NCBI GenBank assembly: GCA_900545835.1
Contig: URBB01000063.1
Coordinates: 1 to 11,958 of the forward strand
DNA from: an uncultured Collinsella sp.
GTDB taxonomy: Bacteria; Actinomycetota; Coriobacteriia; Coriobacteriales; Coriobacteriaceae
Length of the DNA: 11,958 nucleotides
Direction: 5' to 3'
In this document: piece after piece, positions 6,006-11,958 of the stretch
How positions within the stretch are numbered: the first letter of the stretch is position 1
Layout of the letters: each line of letters opens with the position of its first letter
The notes under the pieces: model-generated
What the model was told of the DNA's origin: nothing
What the model saw: only the letters and a program-made list of their open reading frames with translations
Database searches by the model: none
Program-made: the position numbers and the translations under genes

Positions 6006-7115
6006 GTGGCGGTAAAGATTGAGCGGTGCAACGAGCCGACAGGCGAACAGCTAGCGGCTTCCGCAATCCTAACAGGCGCCTCGGCGCTACGCATGATGCG
6101 CGCCGAGCGCCGGCAGATGGGCTATATCAGCTGGAAGGACCTTAATCCCGATGATGAGCGCCGTGTGCTGCGCACGTCGTCGCCCTCGACCGAGGATATC
6201 TATCTTCCTGACTTGGTGCGAATTGGAGCCAAAAGTGGCGAGGTGCAAGAAGATCTGTGCTTGCTGGTGGGATCTGCGGCGCAGCGCCGCCGCATGCCTA
6301 GCGTAGGCTGGTCCGTGTGTTCCGGGTTGCCCGCCGGCTCGATTCTAGAGGTGGAACCGGGGGTGTACAGCTTGTCTCCCGAGGCCCTCTGCCTTGCCGT
6401 TGCGCGCGAACTTGGCTGTATCCAGGCATTTGCCCTGGCCCAGGAGCTGTGCTCTAAGATTTCACTGAGCGACCGCGGGAAGTATCTGCCTCCCTACACC
6501 TCGCCTGTTACGAATAAATTTGCAAAGGACAAGGACCAGCCAGCAGACGTGGGCTACTTTGAAGTCGAACCGGTGCTGACGCCCGATCGCCTGGCAGATT
6601 ACCTTGCGACATGCAAGGGAAGCACGGCCAAACAATTGCAGCGTCTGTGTCCCTACTTGTCAGAAAACCTGCTCTCGCCCATGGAGTGCATCATGCTCGC
6701 CCTGTTTTCGCTTCCGTTTTCCTATGGCGGGTTTGCCTGCGGACCTTTTAAGACCGACTACAAGATCGAGTTCGATGACCGCGCGCAGGCAATCTCGGGG
6801 ATGCCGCATGCAGTTTGCGATGCGTATCAAGAGGCAGCCCGGTTTGACCTGGAATACAACGGTGAGCTGGGCCATTCCTCCCGGAGGGGACGTATCCATG
6901 ATGAAAAACGCAACACGGGCTTGATTACTATGGGAATCGAGGTCGCGACGGTCAACAACGAAATGCTCTGTGACATGGAAGCGATGGAAGCGCTCGCATG
7001 GCGCATCCACCAGCGTATGCGAAAGCGGTACCGGAATCGTGTCGATGCCCGCAGGAAGAAGCAAGAGGCGTTGCTTAACGCGCTGCGGGCGTGTTTTGGG
7101 CTTAAGCCGGTCTAA
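6006..7115 (+). CDS. Orphan protein with C-terminal DUF559/PD-(D/E)XK-like domain
   Basis: A 369-residue protein I cannot name by close homologue. The N-terminal 100 residues show no motif. A middle part (about 105-160) has the helical look of AbiEi-type winged-helix regions. The C-terminal part (about 225-345) resembles the DUF559/Vsr-like nuclease fold: a GGFACGP segment, then FDLEYNG (280-286) in place of the usual D-x-E-x-DG, then H290, then DEKR (299-302), and MGIEVATV (309-316) followed by a basic helix. Start GTG 6006 is preferred over GTG 5997 because AGGGG sits eight bases before 6006 and too close to 5997. Codon use is less GC-biased than in neighbours, suggesting transfer. Similar single-gene proteins are common in gut Actinobacteria and are sometimes labelled AbiEi-like; no toxin gene lies next to it. 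Nuclease activity is inference only. Confidence 0.7.
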   Translation: MAVKIERCNEPTGEQLAASAILTGASALRMMRAERRQMGYISWKDLNPDDERRVLRTSSPSTEDIYLPDLVRIGAKSGEVQEDLCLLVGSAAQRRRMPSVGWSVCSGLPAGSILEVEPGVYSLSPEALCLAVARELGCIQAFALAQELCSKISLSDRGKYLPPYTSPVTNKFAKDKDQPADVGYFEVEPVLTPDRLADYLATCKGSTAKQLQRLCPYLSENLLSPMECIMLALFSLPFSYGGFACGPFKTDYKIEFDDRAQAISGMPHAVCDAYQEAARFDLEYNGELGHSSRRGRIHDEKRNTGLITMGIEVATVNNEMLCDMEAMEALAWRIHQRMRKRYRNRVDARRKKQEALLNALRACFGLKPV

Positions 7116-7149
7116 TTCACGTCGAAAATAGGGGGTTAATCATATGCCC

Positions 7150-7366
7150 TGGCCAAAATATGGCAAATATGAGTACTGTCACTAAATCAGTAACAGCAAA
7201 ATCAAGGAATTTAGGACTCGGAGGCGTCATAAAGTAAGAAGATAATAAACAAATGTAGAATAACTAAGCATCAGGTTGGCGACACTGAGCGCATAATCTG
7301 TCCGAGAGGCCAAAATTGCCTGTTACTAAATTGGTGACAGTACTCATATTTGCCATTTTTTGGCCA
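7150..7366. repeat. AT-rich MITE-like element with ~48-bp inverted ends
   Basis: The left arm (7150-7197) and right arm (7366-7319, reversed) match over about 48 bases with few mismatches. They share a perfect 23-base core at 7160-7182 and 7334-7356, and each begins with TGGCCA. Each arm also contains an inner dyad, CTGTCACT...AGTAACAG. The interior is AT-rich (7201-7260 is about 33% G+C) and has no open frame, unlike the GC-rich neighbourhood. This is the form of a miniature inverted-repeat transposable element, though no clear target duplication is visible at the borders. It lies right after the nuclease-like gene. A long regulatory or recombination site is the alternative. Confidence 0.6.
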
Positions 7367-7368
7367 CA

Positions 7369-7430
7369 GCACCCTAGGAAGGGTGCCCCGGAGCTCCCCA
7401 TAGGGGGAGCTCCGGGCTTCACAGGGGCAC
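7369..7430. other. Cluster of strong overlapping GC-rich hairpins
   Basis: Three stems compete in 62 bases. Stem A is GCACCCT/AGGGTGC (7369-7375 with 7380-7386). Stem B is a perfect 13-bp stem, 7387-7399 with 7404-7416, around ATAG. Stem C is GTGCCCC/GGGGCAC (7383-7389 with 7424-7430), which uses bases of A and encloses most of B. No T tract follows, so it is not a standard terminator, although it may slow or end transcription coming from the comF-side genes. Confidence 0.5.
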
Positions 7431-7488
7431 GAATAGCCCACTCCGACCTGCGAAATCTGTACTCGCGATGCGAATGACGCCCCTAACC

Positions 7489-7517
7489 TTAGACTATAGC
7501 TTGAACTTAGCTATAAT
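7489..7517 (+). promoter_or_regulatory. Near-consensus promoter before the lipoprotein gene
   Basis: TTAGAC (7489-7494) and a perfect TATAAT (7512-7517) are separated by exactly 17 bases. Transcription should start near 7524. This is the best promoter in the window. It lies over 300 bases before the likely translation start, so it drives a long leader. Confidence 0.7.
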
Positions 7518-7523
7518 GCGCTA

Positions 7524-7848
7524 CGTTCCTACCAGGCTGTGGTTGCGGACGGACGAAATGCCCGTCCTAGTCCAAGACAGACGCGGTCAAAGGGATCCAC
7601 GTAAGCGACCGCGTGCGCGCGGCGCGATCATGGCGCGTCCTAGATGTAAGCCGCACCGTCCGTTCTACTTTCTTTGGGGCAATACCGCCTCGCGGGCGAG
7701 CGGGCCAGTCGTGAAGGTGGCTGCGGCCTCCCGAGCAAACACCCCGGTGCGCAAGTGTGGGGTCAAATACCAGGTCAGCTGGTGGGAACAATCTGATATT
7801 CCGCGCAACGCACGGATCGTATACGACACAGAAGGCAGGGTAGTGGAC
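7524..7848 (+). promoter_or_regulatory. Long, probably structured 5' leader or small RNA
   Basis: About 325 bases lie between the predicted transcript start and the lipoprotein gene. The reading frame of that gene stays open through the region, but its codons there include many otherwise rare ones (CTA, TTA, ATA, AGA, AGG, CGA), so it is probably not coding. Possible hairpins are GGACGG/CCGTCC (7547-7552 with 7562-7567) and an 8-bp stem ACGCGGTC/GACCGCGT (7581-7588 with 7607-7614). I could not match it to RNase P, tmRNA, SRP, 6S or T-box consensus elements. Confidence 0.35.
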
Positions 7849-8874
7849 ATGGTGAGGGACAGCTTGATGCACGCGGCTCGGTTAGGTGCTGGGACCGCAG
7901 CGGTCATCGCCGTTTTGGGCCTGAGCGGATGCGCGTTCAACCCGCTGTCTACGTTCACGACTCCCACGATCGACCAGATCGAGTACGAGACCGTCACGCC
8001 CGCGGTGTCGGATGATGCCCTGGTCACCCCCGGTACCCTGACGGTTGCCCTCGATACCTCCGATGCGCCGCAGGCCATGCAGGGCGCTGACGGCGAGCTC
8101 ACGGGGTATGCAGTCGACGCTGCCCGCGCCCTCGCAAGCCGCATGGGCCTTAAGGTTGCCTTTGTCGATGCGTCCTCGGCAGGTTCCGCGCTCGGTGACA
8201 AAAAGGCTGATATCTTTATCGGCGAGATCAACTCCACGGATGGGGACGTTAGCTCGCTCGGCACCTGCCTGTACGATGCCGCTTCCGTGTTCGGTAAAAC
8301 CAGCGATGGTGGGTCGCTGAGCGTTTCCACCGATACCCTTAACACGTCTACTCTGGGTATCCAGATGTCCTCGGCCTCGCAGGAGGCGCTTGCTAAGCAG
8401 AGCATCACCGCCAACCAAAAGACTTACTCCAACATCAACGAGTGCTTTGAGGCGCTCGAGTCCGGCGAGGTCGACTATGTGATCTGCGACTCCACGGCTG
8501 GCGGTTACCTTGCGCGCCTGATGAGCGAGATCTCCTATGTCGGTGCGCTCGAGGCGCCCTCGACGCTTGGTGTTGCAGGCCTTTCGTCCAATGACGAACT
8601 GTGTCGTGCCGTGAGCGATGCCCTCGACGGTATTACGGCCGACGGCACGCTCGAGGCGGTCCACTGCGTCTGGTACGGCACGATGCCCTACGACCTCACC
8701 ACTAAGACGGTTTCGGGCGCTAACGTGCAGCCGGGCGACTCTGAGTCCAGCGAGACCACATCCTCCGGCAGCGAATCCTCCGATTCCAACAATGAGACCG
8801 CACCCTCCGAAGACAAATCGTCCAGCCAGGAAGACACCATCACCGACGACGACATTAACAAACTCAATAGCTAG
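7849..8874 (+). CDS. Lipoprotein, family-3 solute-binding protein-like
   Basis: A 341-residue exported lipoprotein. The signal peptide has Arg residues at the front, a hydrophobic stretch TAAVIAVLGL, and the lipobox LSGC with the lipid-modified Cys at 28. The mature part (about 59-280) resembles substrate-binding proteins of amino-acid ABC transporters: it opens PGTLTVALDTSDAP and continues ELTGYAVDAARALASRMGLK, and it closes with HCVWYGTMPYD. The last 45 residues are a Ser/Glu/Asp/Thr-rich tail with no fold. No permease or ATPase gene is adjacent, so it may serve a transporter elsewhere or act as a sensor. The start is uncertain: ATG 7849 is reported, but GTG 7843 has GAAGG seven bases upstream and ATG 7867 has AGGG nine bases upstream; all keep the signal peptide. 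The long upstream frame extension is rejected on codon use. Confidence 0.82.
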   Translation: MVRDSLMHAARLGAGTAAVIAVLGLSGCAFNPLSTFTTPTIDQIEYETVTPAVSDDALVTPGTLTVALDTSDAPQAMQGADGELTGYAVDAARALASRMGLKVAFVDASSAGSALGDKKADIFIGEINSTDGDVSSLGTCLYDAASVFGKTSDGGSLSVSTDTLNTSTLGIQMSSASQEALAKQSITANQKTYSNINECFEALESGEVDYVICDSTAGGYLARLMSEISYVGALEAPSTLGVAGLSSNDELCRAVSDALDGITADGTLEAVHCVWYGTMPYDLTTKTVSGANVQPGDSESSETTSSGSESSDSNNETAPSEDKSSSQEDTITDDDINKLNS

Positions 8875-8947
8875 TTATTGCTAGGGGTGGTGTCTCCTAT
8901 ACGTTGGAAAGGATACCTCTTCACGGTTTCAACACGCACTGTCGGGC

Positions 8948-8974
8948 TTCCCCAATAGGGGAACCAGGCTTTTT
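8948..8974 (+). terminator. Weak Rho-independent terminator after the lipoprotein gene
   Basis: TTCCCC (8948-8953) pairs with GGGGAA (8958-8963) around AATA. A run of five T (8970-8974) comes seven bases after the stem, so the spacing is longer than in a typical terminator. It lies about 75 bases after the stop at 8874. Confidence 0.4.
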
Positions 8975-9123
8975 CATCCCTATAAAACCAGCAGGTCAAA
9001 GCCAATTTTCGAGGCCAAATACAAAGCCGTTGGCCCCCTCCTATAGCGCACTTTGCCACAGAAAAGTGCGAGACTTCGGTATGCGGTATCAAGCAATCGT
9101 TATTCGGGTCTTTAGGAATCCGC
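8975..9123. other. Gene-poor stretch with one hairpin, no gene seen
   Basis: This is the middle of the 317-base gap between the lipoprotein gene and hpf. It contains an 8-bp hairpin CGCACTTT/AAAGTGCG (9047-9054 with 9063-9070). A short direct repeat, CAAAGCC followed by GGCC, starts at 8997 and again at 9022. The stretch is richer in A+T than the genes. I see no convincing open frame on either strand and no RNA gene. Confidence 0.45.
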
Positions 9124-9152
9124 GTGATTAAATGCACGGCAATGGGTACATA
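9124..9152 (+). promoter_or_regulatory. Possible hpf promoter
   Basis: GGGTACATAG (9144-9153) resembles the GGGGTACCATAG before the comF gene. Taking TACATA (9147-9152) as -10, a 17-base spacing puts a weak -35, GTGATT, at 9124-9129. Transcription would begin near 9159, about 33 bases before the hpf ATG. Confidence 0.35.
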
Positions 9153-9191
9153 GCCAGTACAGTAAGTCCCCGAGGCAGATTGGAGCCACGT

Positions 9192-9776
9192 ATGGATATC
9201 AAGGTTTCTGGACGCAAGACGACGGTAACCGATGCTCTGCGTGCGCATGTGGATGAGAAGATCGGCGAGGCGCTCAAGGTTTTCGATATCGAGCCCATGA
9301 CAGTCGACGTCGTGCTTCGTTATGAGAAGAACCCCTCGAACCCCAACCCGGCAATCGTCGAGGTCACGGTTCGTGCCCGCGGCTCTGTGATCCGCGTTGC
9401 CGAGCACGGCGCAGATATGTATGCCGCCATCGATCTCTCCGCCGATAAGGTTACCCGCCAGCTGCGCAAGTTCAAGACCAAGGTCGTGGACAACCGCCAG
9501 GGCGGGGCCAGCGCCGCGGATGTTGCGCCGGTCGAGCGCGTCGAGGATCTGGCCGACCTGCTGCTGCCCGAGGAGGAGGACGATCTGCTCGTCCGCGAGA
9601 AGGTTATCGACGTCACCCCGATGACCGAGGAGCAGGCGCTGGTGCAGACCGATCTGCTGGGCCACGACTTCTACGTGTTCGAGAACGCGACGACCGGTCT
9701 CATCAATGTGGTGTATCACCGTAAGAATGGTGGATATGGCATCATCAAGCCCCGTATCGAAACACTTGACGAGTAA
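9192..9776 (+). CDS. hpf: Long-form ribosome hibernation promoting factor
   Basis: A 194-residue protein that binds the 30S decoding region and pairs ribosomes into inactive 100S dimers in slow growth. Residues 1-100 are the S30AE/RaiA domain, with the expected opening MDIKVSGRKTTVTDALRAHV and the conserved region around AEHGADMYAAIDLSADKV. An acidic linker (about 101-137) leads to the C-terminal dimerisation domain (138-194), with VIDVTPMTEEQA and the GHDFYVFENATTG segment typical of long HPF. Length is in the normal range. Start ATG 9192 has TTGGAG six bases upstream; the open frame reaches back to 9132, but that ATG lacks a site. It is a single transcription unit ended by the terminator at 9806. 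Confidence 0.96.
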   Translation: MDIKVSGRKTTVTDALRAHVDEKIGEALKVFDIEPMTVDVVLRYEKNPSNPNPAIVEVTVRARGSVIRVAEHGADMYAAIDLSADKVTRQLRKFKTKVVDNRQGGASAADVAPVERVEDLADLLLPEEEDDLLVREKVIDVTPMTEEQALVQTDLLGHDFYVFENATTGLINVVYHRKNGGYGIIKPRIETLDE

Positions 9777-9780
9777 AATA

Positions 9781-9802
9781 CGTTAACTTGCATGAGTTAA
9801 CG
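9781..9802. promoter_or_regulatory. 22-base interrupted palindrome, possible operator
   Basis: CGTTAACT (9781-9788) and AGTTAACG (9795-9802) are exact inverted arms around TGCATG. It lies just after the hpf stop and just before the terminator. The form fits a dimeric repressor site or an upstream helper stem. No good promoter for the degV-type gene is visible beside it. Confidence 0.4.
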
Positions 9803-9805
9803 GCC

Positions 9806-9838
9806 GGCGGTCATCCCATGCGGATGGCCGCCTTTTTT
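9806..9838 (+). terminator. Rho-independent terminator of hpf
   Basis: An 11-bp stem (9806-9816 with 9822-9832, one G-T pair) with a short loop is followed directly by six T (9833-9838). It is well formed and separates hpf from the degV-family gene. Confidence 0.9.
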
Positions 9839-9856
9839 ACGTAAGGAGTCGCTTTG

Positions 9857-10810
9857 ATGGACAAGGCTGCATCTACCGGCCATTCTGACCGCTGCCGCAT
9901 CGTCGTCGATACCTGCTGCGACTTTAGCCCCGAGGTCGCCGCGAACCTTGATGTCGATATCCTGGGTTTCCCCTTCATTATCGATGGCGAGGAGCGCACG
10001 GACGACATCTGGTCGAGCATGAGCCCTAAGGAGTTCTACGACCGCATGCGCGCTGGTGCCCGCGTGTCCACCTCGGCTGTGTCGCTCGGTCGCTATATCG
10101 AGTTCTTTACCGAGTGTGCCAAGGAGGGCACGCCCACGGTCTACCTGTGCTTTACCTCGGCACTGTCGTCGAGCTACAACTCCGCGTGCCAGGCGGCAGA
10201 TGCCGTGCGCGCCGAGTATCCCAACTTTGAGCTCTACGTGGTCGACAACGCTCTGCCCTGTGCGACCGGCGCACTCTTGGCGCTCGAGGCCGTGCGCCAG
10301 CGTTCGGCGGGACTGACCGCCAAGCAGCTGGTCGATTGGGCAAACGAGGCAAAGACCTACGTTCACGGCTACTTTACGCTCGAGAGCTTCGACGCACTGG
10401 CTGCTGGCGGCCGCATTCCGCCCGCGGCGGCGCAGCTCACGGCAAAACTCGACGTCAAGCCCGAGCTTTCCTACGACCTTGCCGGCTCGCTGTCGCTGAT
10501 CGGCGTCAACCGCGGCCGCAAGAAGGCGCTCAAGTCCATCCTCAAGTCGTTCCGCGAGAACTACGTGCCCGACCGCACCATGCCCATCGCCATCATGACG
10601 GCCGATGCCGAGAAGGATGGTGACTGGCTCGAGGCCGCCATCCGCAAGGAGGAGGGTTGCGCCGACGTTACGATCATTCGCAGCTCCGTGGGTCCCACCA
10701 TCGGCTCGCACGTGGGCCCCGGCATGGTGGCCTGCGCGTTTTGGGGTAAGAACCGCGCCGACAAGGCCTCGCTTTCCGATCGCATCGCGCGCCGCGTGCG
10801 CGGCGAGTAG
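9857..10810 (+). CDS. DegV-family fatty-acid-binding protein (FakB-like)
   Basis: A 317-residue cytoplasmic protein of the DegV family. Members such as FakB hold a fatty acid while the kinase FakA phosphorylates it, letting exogenous fatty acids enter membrane lipids. Visible family features are VVDTCCDFSPE near the N-terminus, ARVSTSAVS (about 68-76), the TSALSSSYNSA segment, FDALAAGGRIPP, and the C-terminal pair VGPTIGSHVGPG. Length is a little above the usual 280-290. Start ATG 9857 has AAGGAG eight bases upstream; a TTG three bases earlier is too close to that site. FakA is not in this window, and Coriobacteria often have several DegV paralogues, so no gene symbol is given. Confidence 0.92.
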   Translation: MDKAASTGHSDRCRIVVDTCCDFSPEVAANLDVDILGFPFIIDGEERTDDIWSSMSPKEFYDRMRAGARVSTSAVSLGRYIEFFTECAKEGTPTVYLCFTSALSSSYNSACQAADAVRAEYPNFELYVVDNALPCATGALLALEAVRQRSAGLTAKQLVDWANEAKTYVHGYFTLESFDALAAGGRIPPAAAQLTAKLDVKPELSYDLAGSLSLIGVNRGRKKALKSILKSFRENYVPDRTMPIAIMTADAEKDGDWLEAAIRKEEGCADVTIIRSSVGPTIGSHVGPGMVACAFWGKNRADKASLSDRIARRVRGE

Positions 10811-10908
10811 GCAGGCGTTGCGGTCGCAAGCGCCCTCAAGTCACGGCCCAAACGCTGGCGCCGAGTACTTAACCTGGTAACAACACCCAACCCAAAAGGA
10901 AAGGTTTC

Positions 10909-11958
10909 ATGGCAAACAAGCTCTCCGTCGCATTCATCGGCACCGGAATCATGGGTGCCCCCATCGCCGGTCACATCCTGGACGCCGGCTATCCCGTCAC
11001 GGTCAACAACCGCACCAAGTCCAAGGCCGCCACACTCGTCGAGCGCGGCGCCGTCTGGGCCGACACGCCGGCCGAGGCCGCGGCAAGCGCCGATGTCGTC
11101 TTTACCATGGTGGGCTATCCCTCCGAGGTCGAGGAACTCTACCTGGCGGGCGACGGCCTGCTGGCCTGCACCAAGCCGGGAGCGGTGCTGATCGACCTCA
11201 CCACGAGCTCGCCCGAGCTCGCCCGCGACATTGCCGAGGCCGCCCAGGTCTCCGGCCGCATGGCGTTTGACTGCCCCGTCACCGGCGGTGAGTCGGGTGC
11301 TATCGCCGGCACGCTCACGGCTATCGTGGGTGCCACCGAGAACGACATCGCCCCGGTTCGCGACATCCTTGCCACCTTTGCGGCCAACATCTGCTGCTTC
11401 GATGGCGCTGGCAAGGGCCAGGCGGCCAAGCTCGCCAACCAGGTGTCGCTGGGCGCCTGCATGGTCGGTATGGCCGATGCCATGGCATTTGCCGAGCTGA
11501 GCGGCCTCGATCTGGAAAAGACCCGCGAGATGATCCTGGGCGGCACCGGCAAGTCCGGCGCAATGGAGAGCCTGGCGCCCAAGGCGCTCGACGGCGACTA
11601 CAAGCCCGGCTTTATGGTTGAGCACTTCATTAAGGACCTGCGCTTGGCACTCGCCTATGCCGACGACCGCGAGCTTGCGCTGCCCGGCGCCGACGTGGCC
11701 TTTACACTCTACGACATGCTCGACGCCATCGGTGGCGCCAAGCTGGGCACCCAGGCCATCACGGTTCTCTACAAGGAGGAGGCCGACGCCATCGCCGCCG
11801 GTCTGGACTGGTCGCAGTATCGCCCCGAGGAGCATGGCGCTCACGAGGAAGGTTGCGGTTGCGGCGAGCACGGCGAGGACCATGAGTGCGGTTGTGGCCA
11901 TCACCACGGCGAGGACCACGAGTGCTGCGGCGGCCACGGCCATGACGACGGCCACGAG
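10909..11958 (+). CDS. Beta-hydroxyacid dehydrogenase with His/Cys-rich tail (3' incomplete)
   Basis: An open frame of 350 codons that runs off the window with no stop. It belongs to the 3-hydroxyisobutyrate dehydrogenase / tartronate semialdehyde reductase family of NAD(P)-dependent enzymes. The Rossmann motif GTGIMG is at 11-16, the substrate motif DCPVTGG at 121-127, the catalytic-lysine motif GKGQAAKLANQ at 168-178 (K174), and a conserved FIKDL with K242. The family core ends near residue 300. After it comes a tail (309-350) with 11 His and 6 Cys among Gly, Glu and Asp, including the repeated unit HGEDHEC at 321-327 and 333-339. This looks like a metal-binding tail. Start ATG 10909 has AAAGGAAAGG upstream. 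Which hydroxyacid is the substrate cannot be told. Confidence 0.9.
   Translation, partial: MANKLSVAFIGTGIMGAPIAGHILDAGYPVTVNNRTKSKAATLVERGAVWADTPAEAAASADVVFTMVGYPSEVEELYLAGDGLLACTKPGAVLIDLTTSSPELARDIAEAAQVSGRMAFDCPVTGGESGAIAGTLTAIVGATENDIAPVRDILATFAANICCFDGAGKGQAAKLANQVSLGACMVGMADAMAFAELSGLDLEKTREMILGGTGKSGAMESLAPKALDGDYKPGFMVEHFIKDLRLALAYADDRELALPGADVAFTLYDMLDAIGGAKLGTQAITVLYKEEADAIAAGLDWSQYRPEEHGAHEEGCGCGEHGEDHECGCGHHHGEDHECCGGHGHDDGHE

Noticed and set aside
7150..7366. CRISPR array
   Set aside because: There are only two arms and they are inverted, not direct, with no regular spacers; no cas gene is present in the window.
7715..7740. T-box-like AAGGTGGCTGCGG in the lipoprotein leader
   Set aside because: It matches the T-box consensus only partly; no specifier stem or other T-box elements could be found.
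7770..7790. ACCAGGTCAG, as in bacterial SRP RNA
   Set aside because: The essential GGAAGG...AGCAGCC loop is missing and no long hairpin surrounds it.
7468..7848. N-terminal extension of the lipoprotein gene to ATG 7468
   Set aside because: It would place a near-consensus promoter inside the gene, uses many rare codons, and puts 154 residues before a classic lipobox.
8904..9131. 75-codon open frame between the lipoprotein gene and hpf
   Set aside because: It starts at a TTG without a ribosome site, overlaps the candidate terminator and hairpin, and has no coding-like codon use.
10561..11955. 464-codon open frame on the minus strand
   Set aside because: It is antisense to the dehydrogenase and the end of the degV-type gene, which both have clear motifs; it has no domain of its own.

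Overview
The window looks like a chromosomal segment from a Gram-positive, high-GC gut actinobacterium of the class Coriobacteriia, most likely Collinsella or a close relative. This is inferred from the GC-rich coding style, the order topA tail / tmk / holB / ricT / comF, the long HPF, and my memory of related families; no database search was done. The left edge is an assembly edge. Bases 1-24 are Nextera (Tn5) read-2 adapter, and the biological sequence starts at 25.

Layout. 25-210 is the end of a plus-strand gene with a lysine-rich tail, probably DNA topoisomerase I. A strong terminator and a REP-like inverted repeat follow (233-335). A minus-strand gene (354-1337) encodes a membrane-anchored zinc-ribbon protein with poly-aspartate runs. 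Between it and tmk, two divergent promoters flank a perfect 24-bp inverted repeat. tmk (1582), holB (2267) and ricT (3385) form a tight operon. They encode dTMP kinase, the clamp-loader delta' subunit, and a PSP1/RicT protein with a second cysteine cluster and a roughly 240-residue arginine-rich tail. A separate promoter and a hairpin that buries the ribosome binding site precede a ComF-family phosphoribosyltransferase (5188), followed by an orphan protein with a DUF559-like nuclease domain (6006-7115).

The 733-base gap 7116-7848 has no gene. It holds an AT-rich, MITE-like element with about 48-bp inverted ends (7150-7366), a group of strong GC-rich hairpins (7369-7430), a near-consensus promoter (7489-7517) and a long structured leader. 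The leader leads into a lipoprotein of the family-3 solute-binding type (7849-8874). A second gene-poor stretch (8875-9191) contains a weak terminator, a hairpin and a possible promoter for hpf (9192-9776). A terminator then precedes a DegV-family fatty-acid-binding protein (9857-10810). The window ends inside a beta-hydroxyacid dehydrogenase (10909 to past the end) with an unusual His/Cys-rich C-terminal tail.

How the genes fit together. tmk and holB serve DNA precursor supply and replication, and topA would add supercoil control. ricT is next to holB in Bacillus too, where its product works with RNase Y. hpf makes ribosomes dormant, and degV-type proteins feed exogenous fatty acids to lipid synthesis. 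No complete unknown multi-gene system is visible. The most unusual items are the metal-binding tail on the dehydrogenase, the RicT tail and extra Cys cluster, the structured leader of the lipoprotein gene, and the MITE-like element beside the orphan nuclease-like gene.
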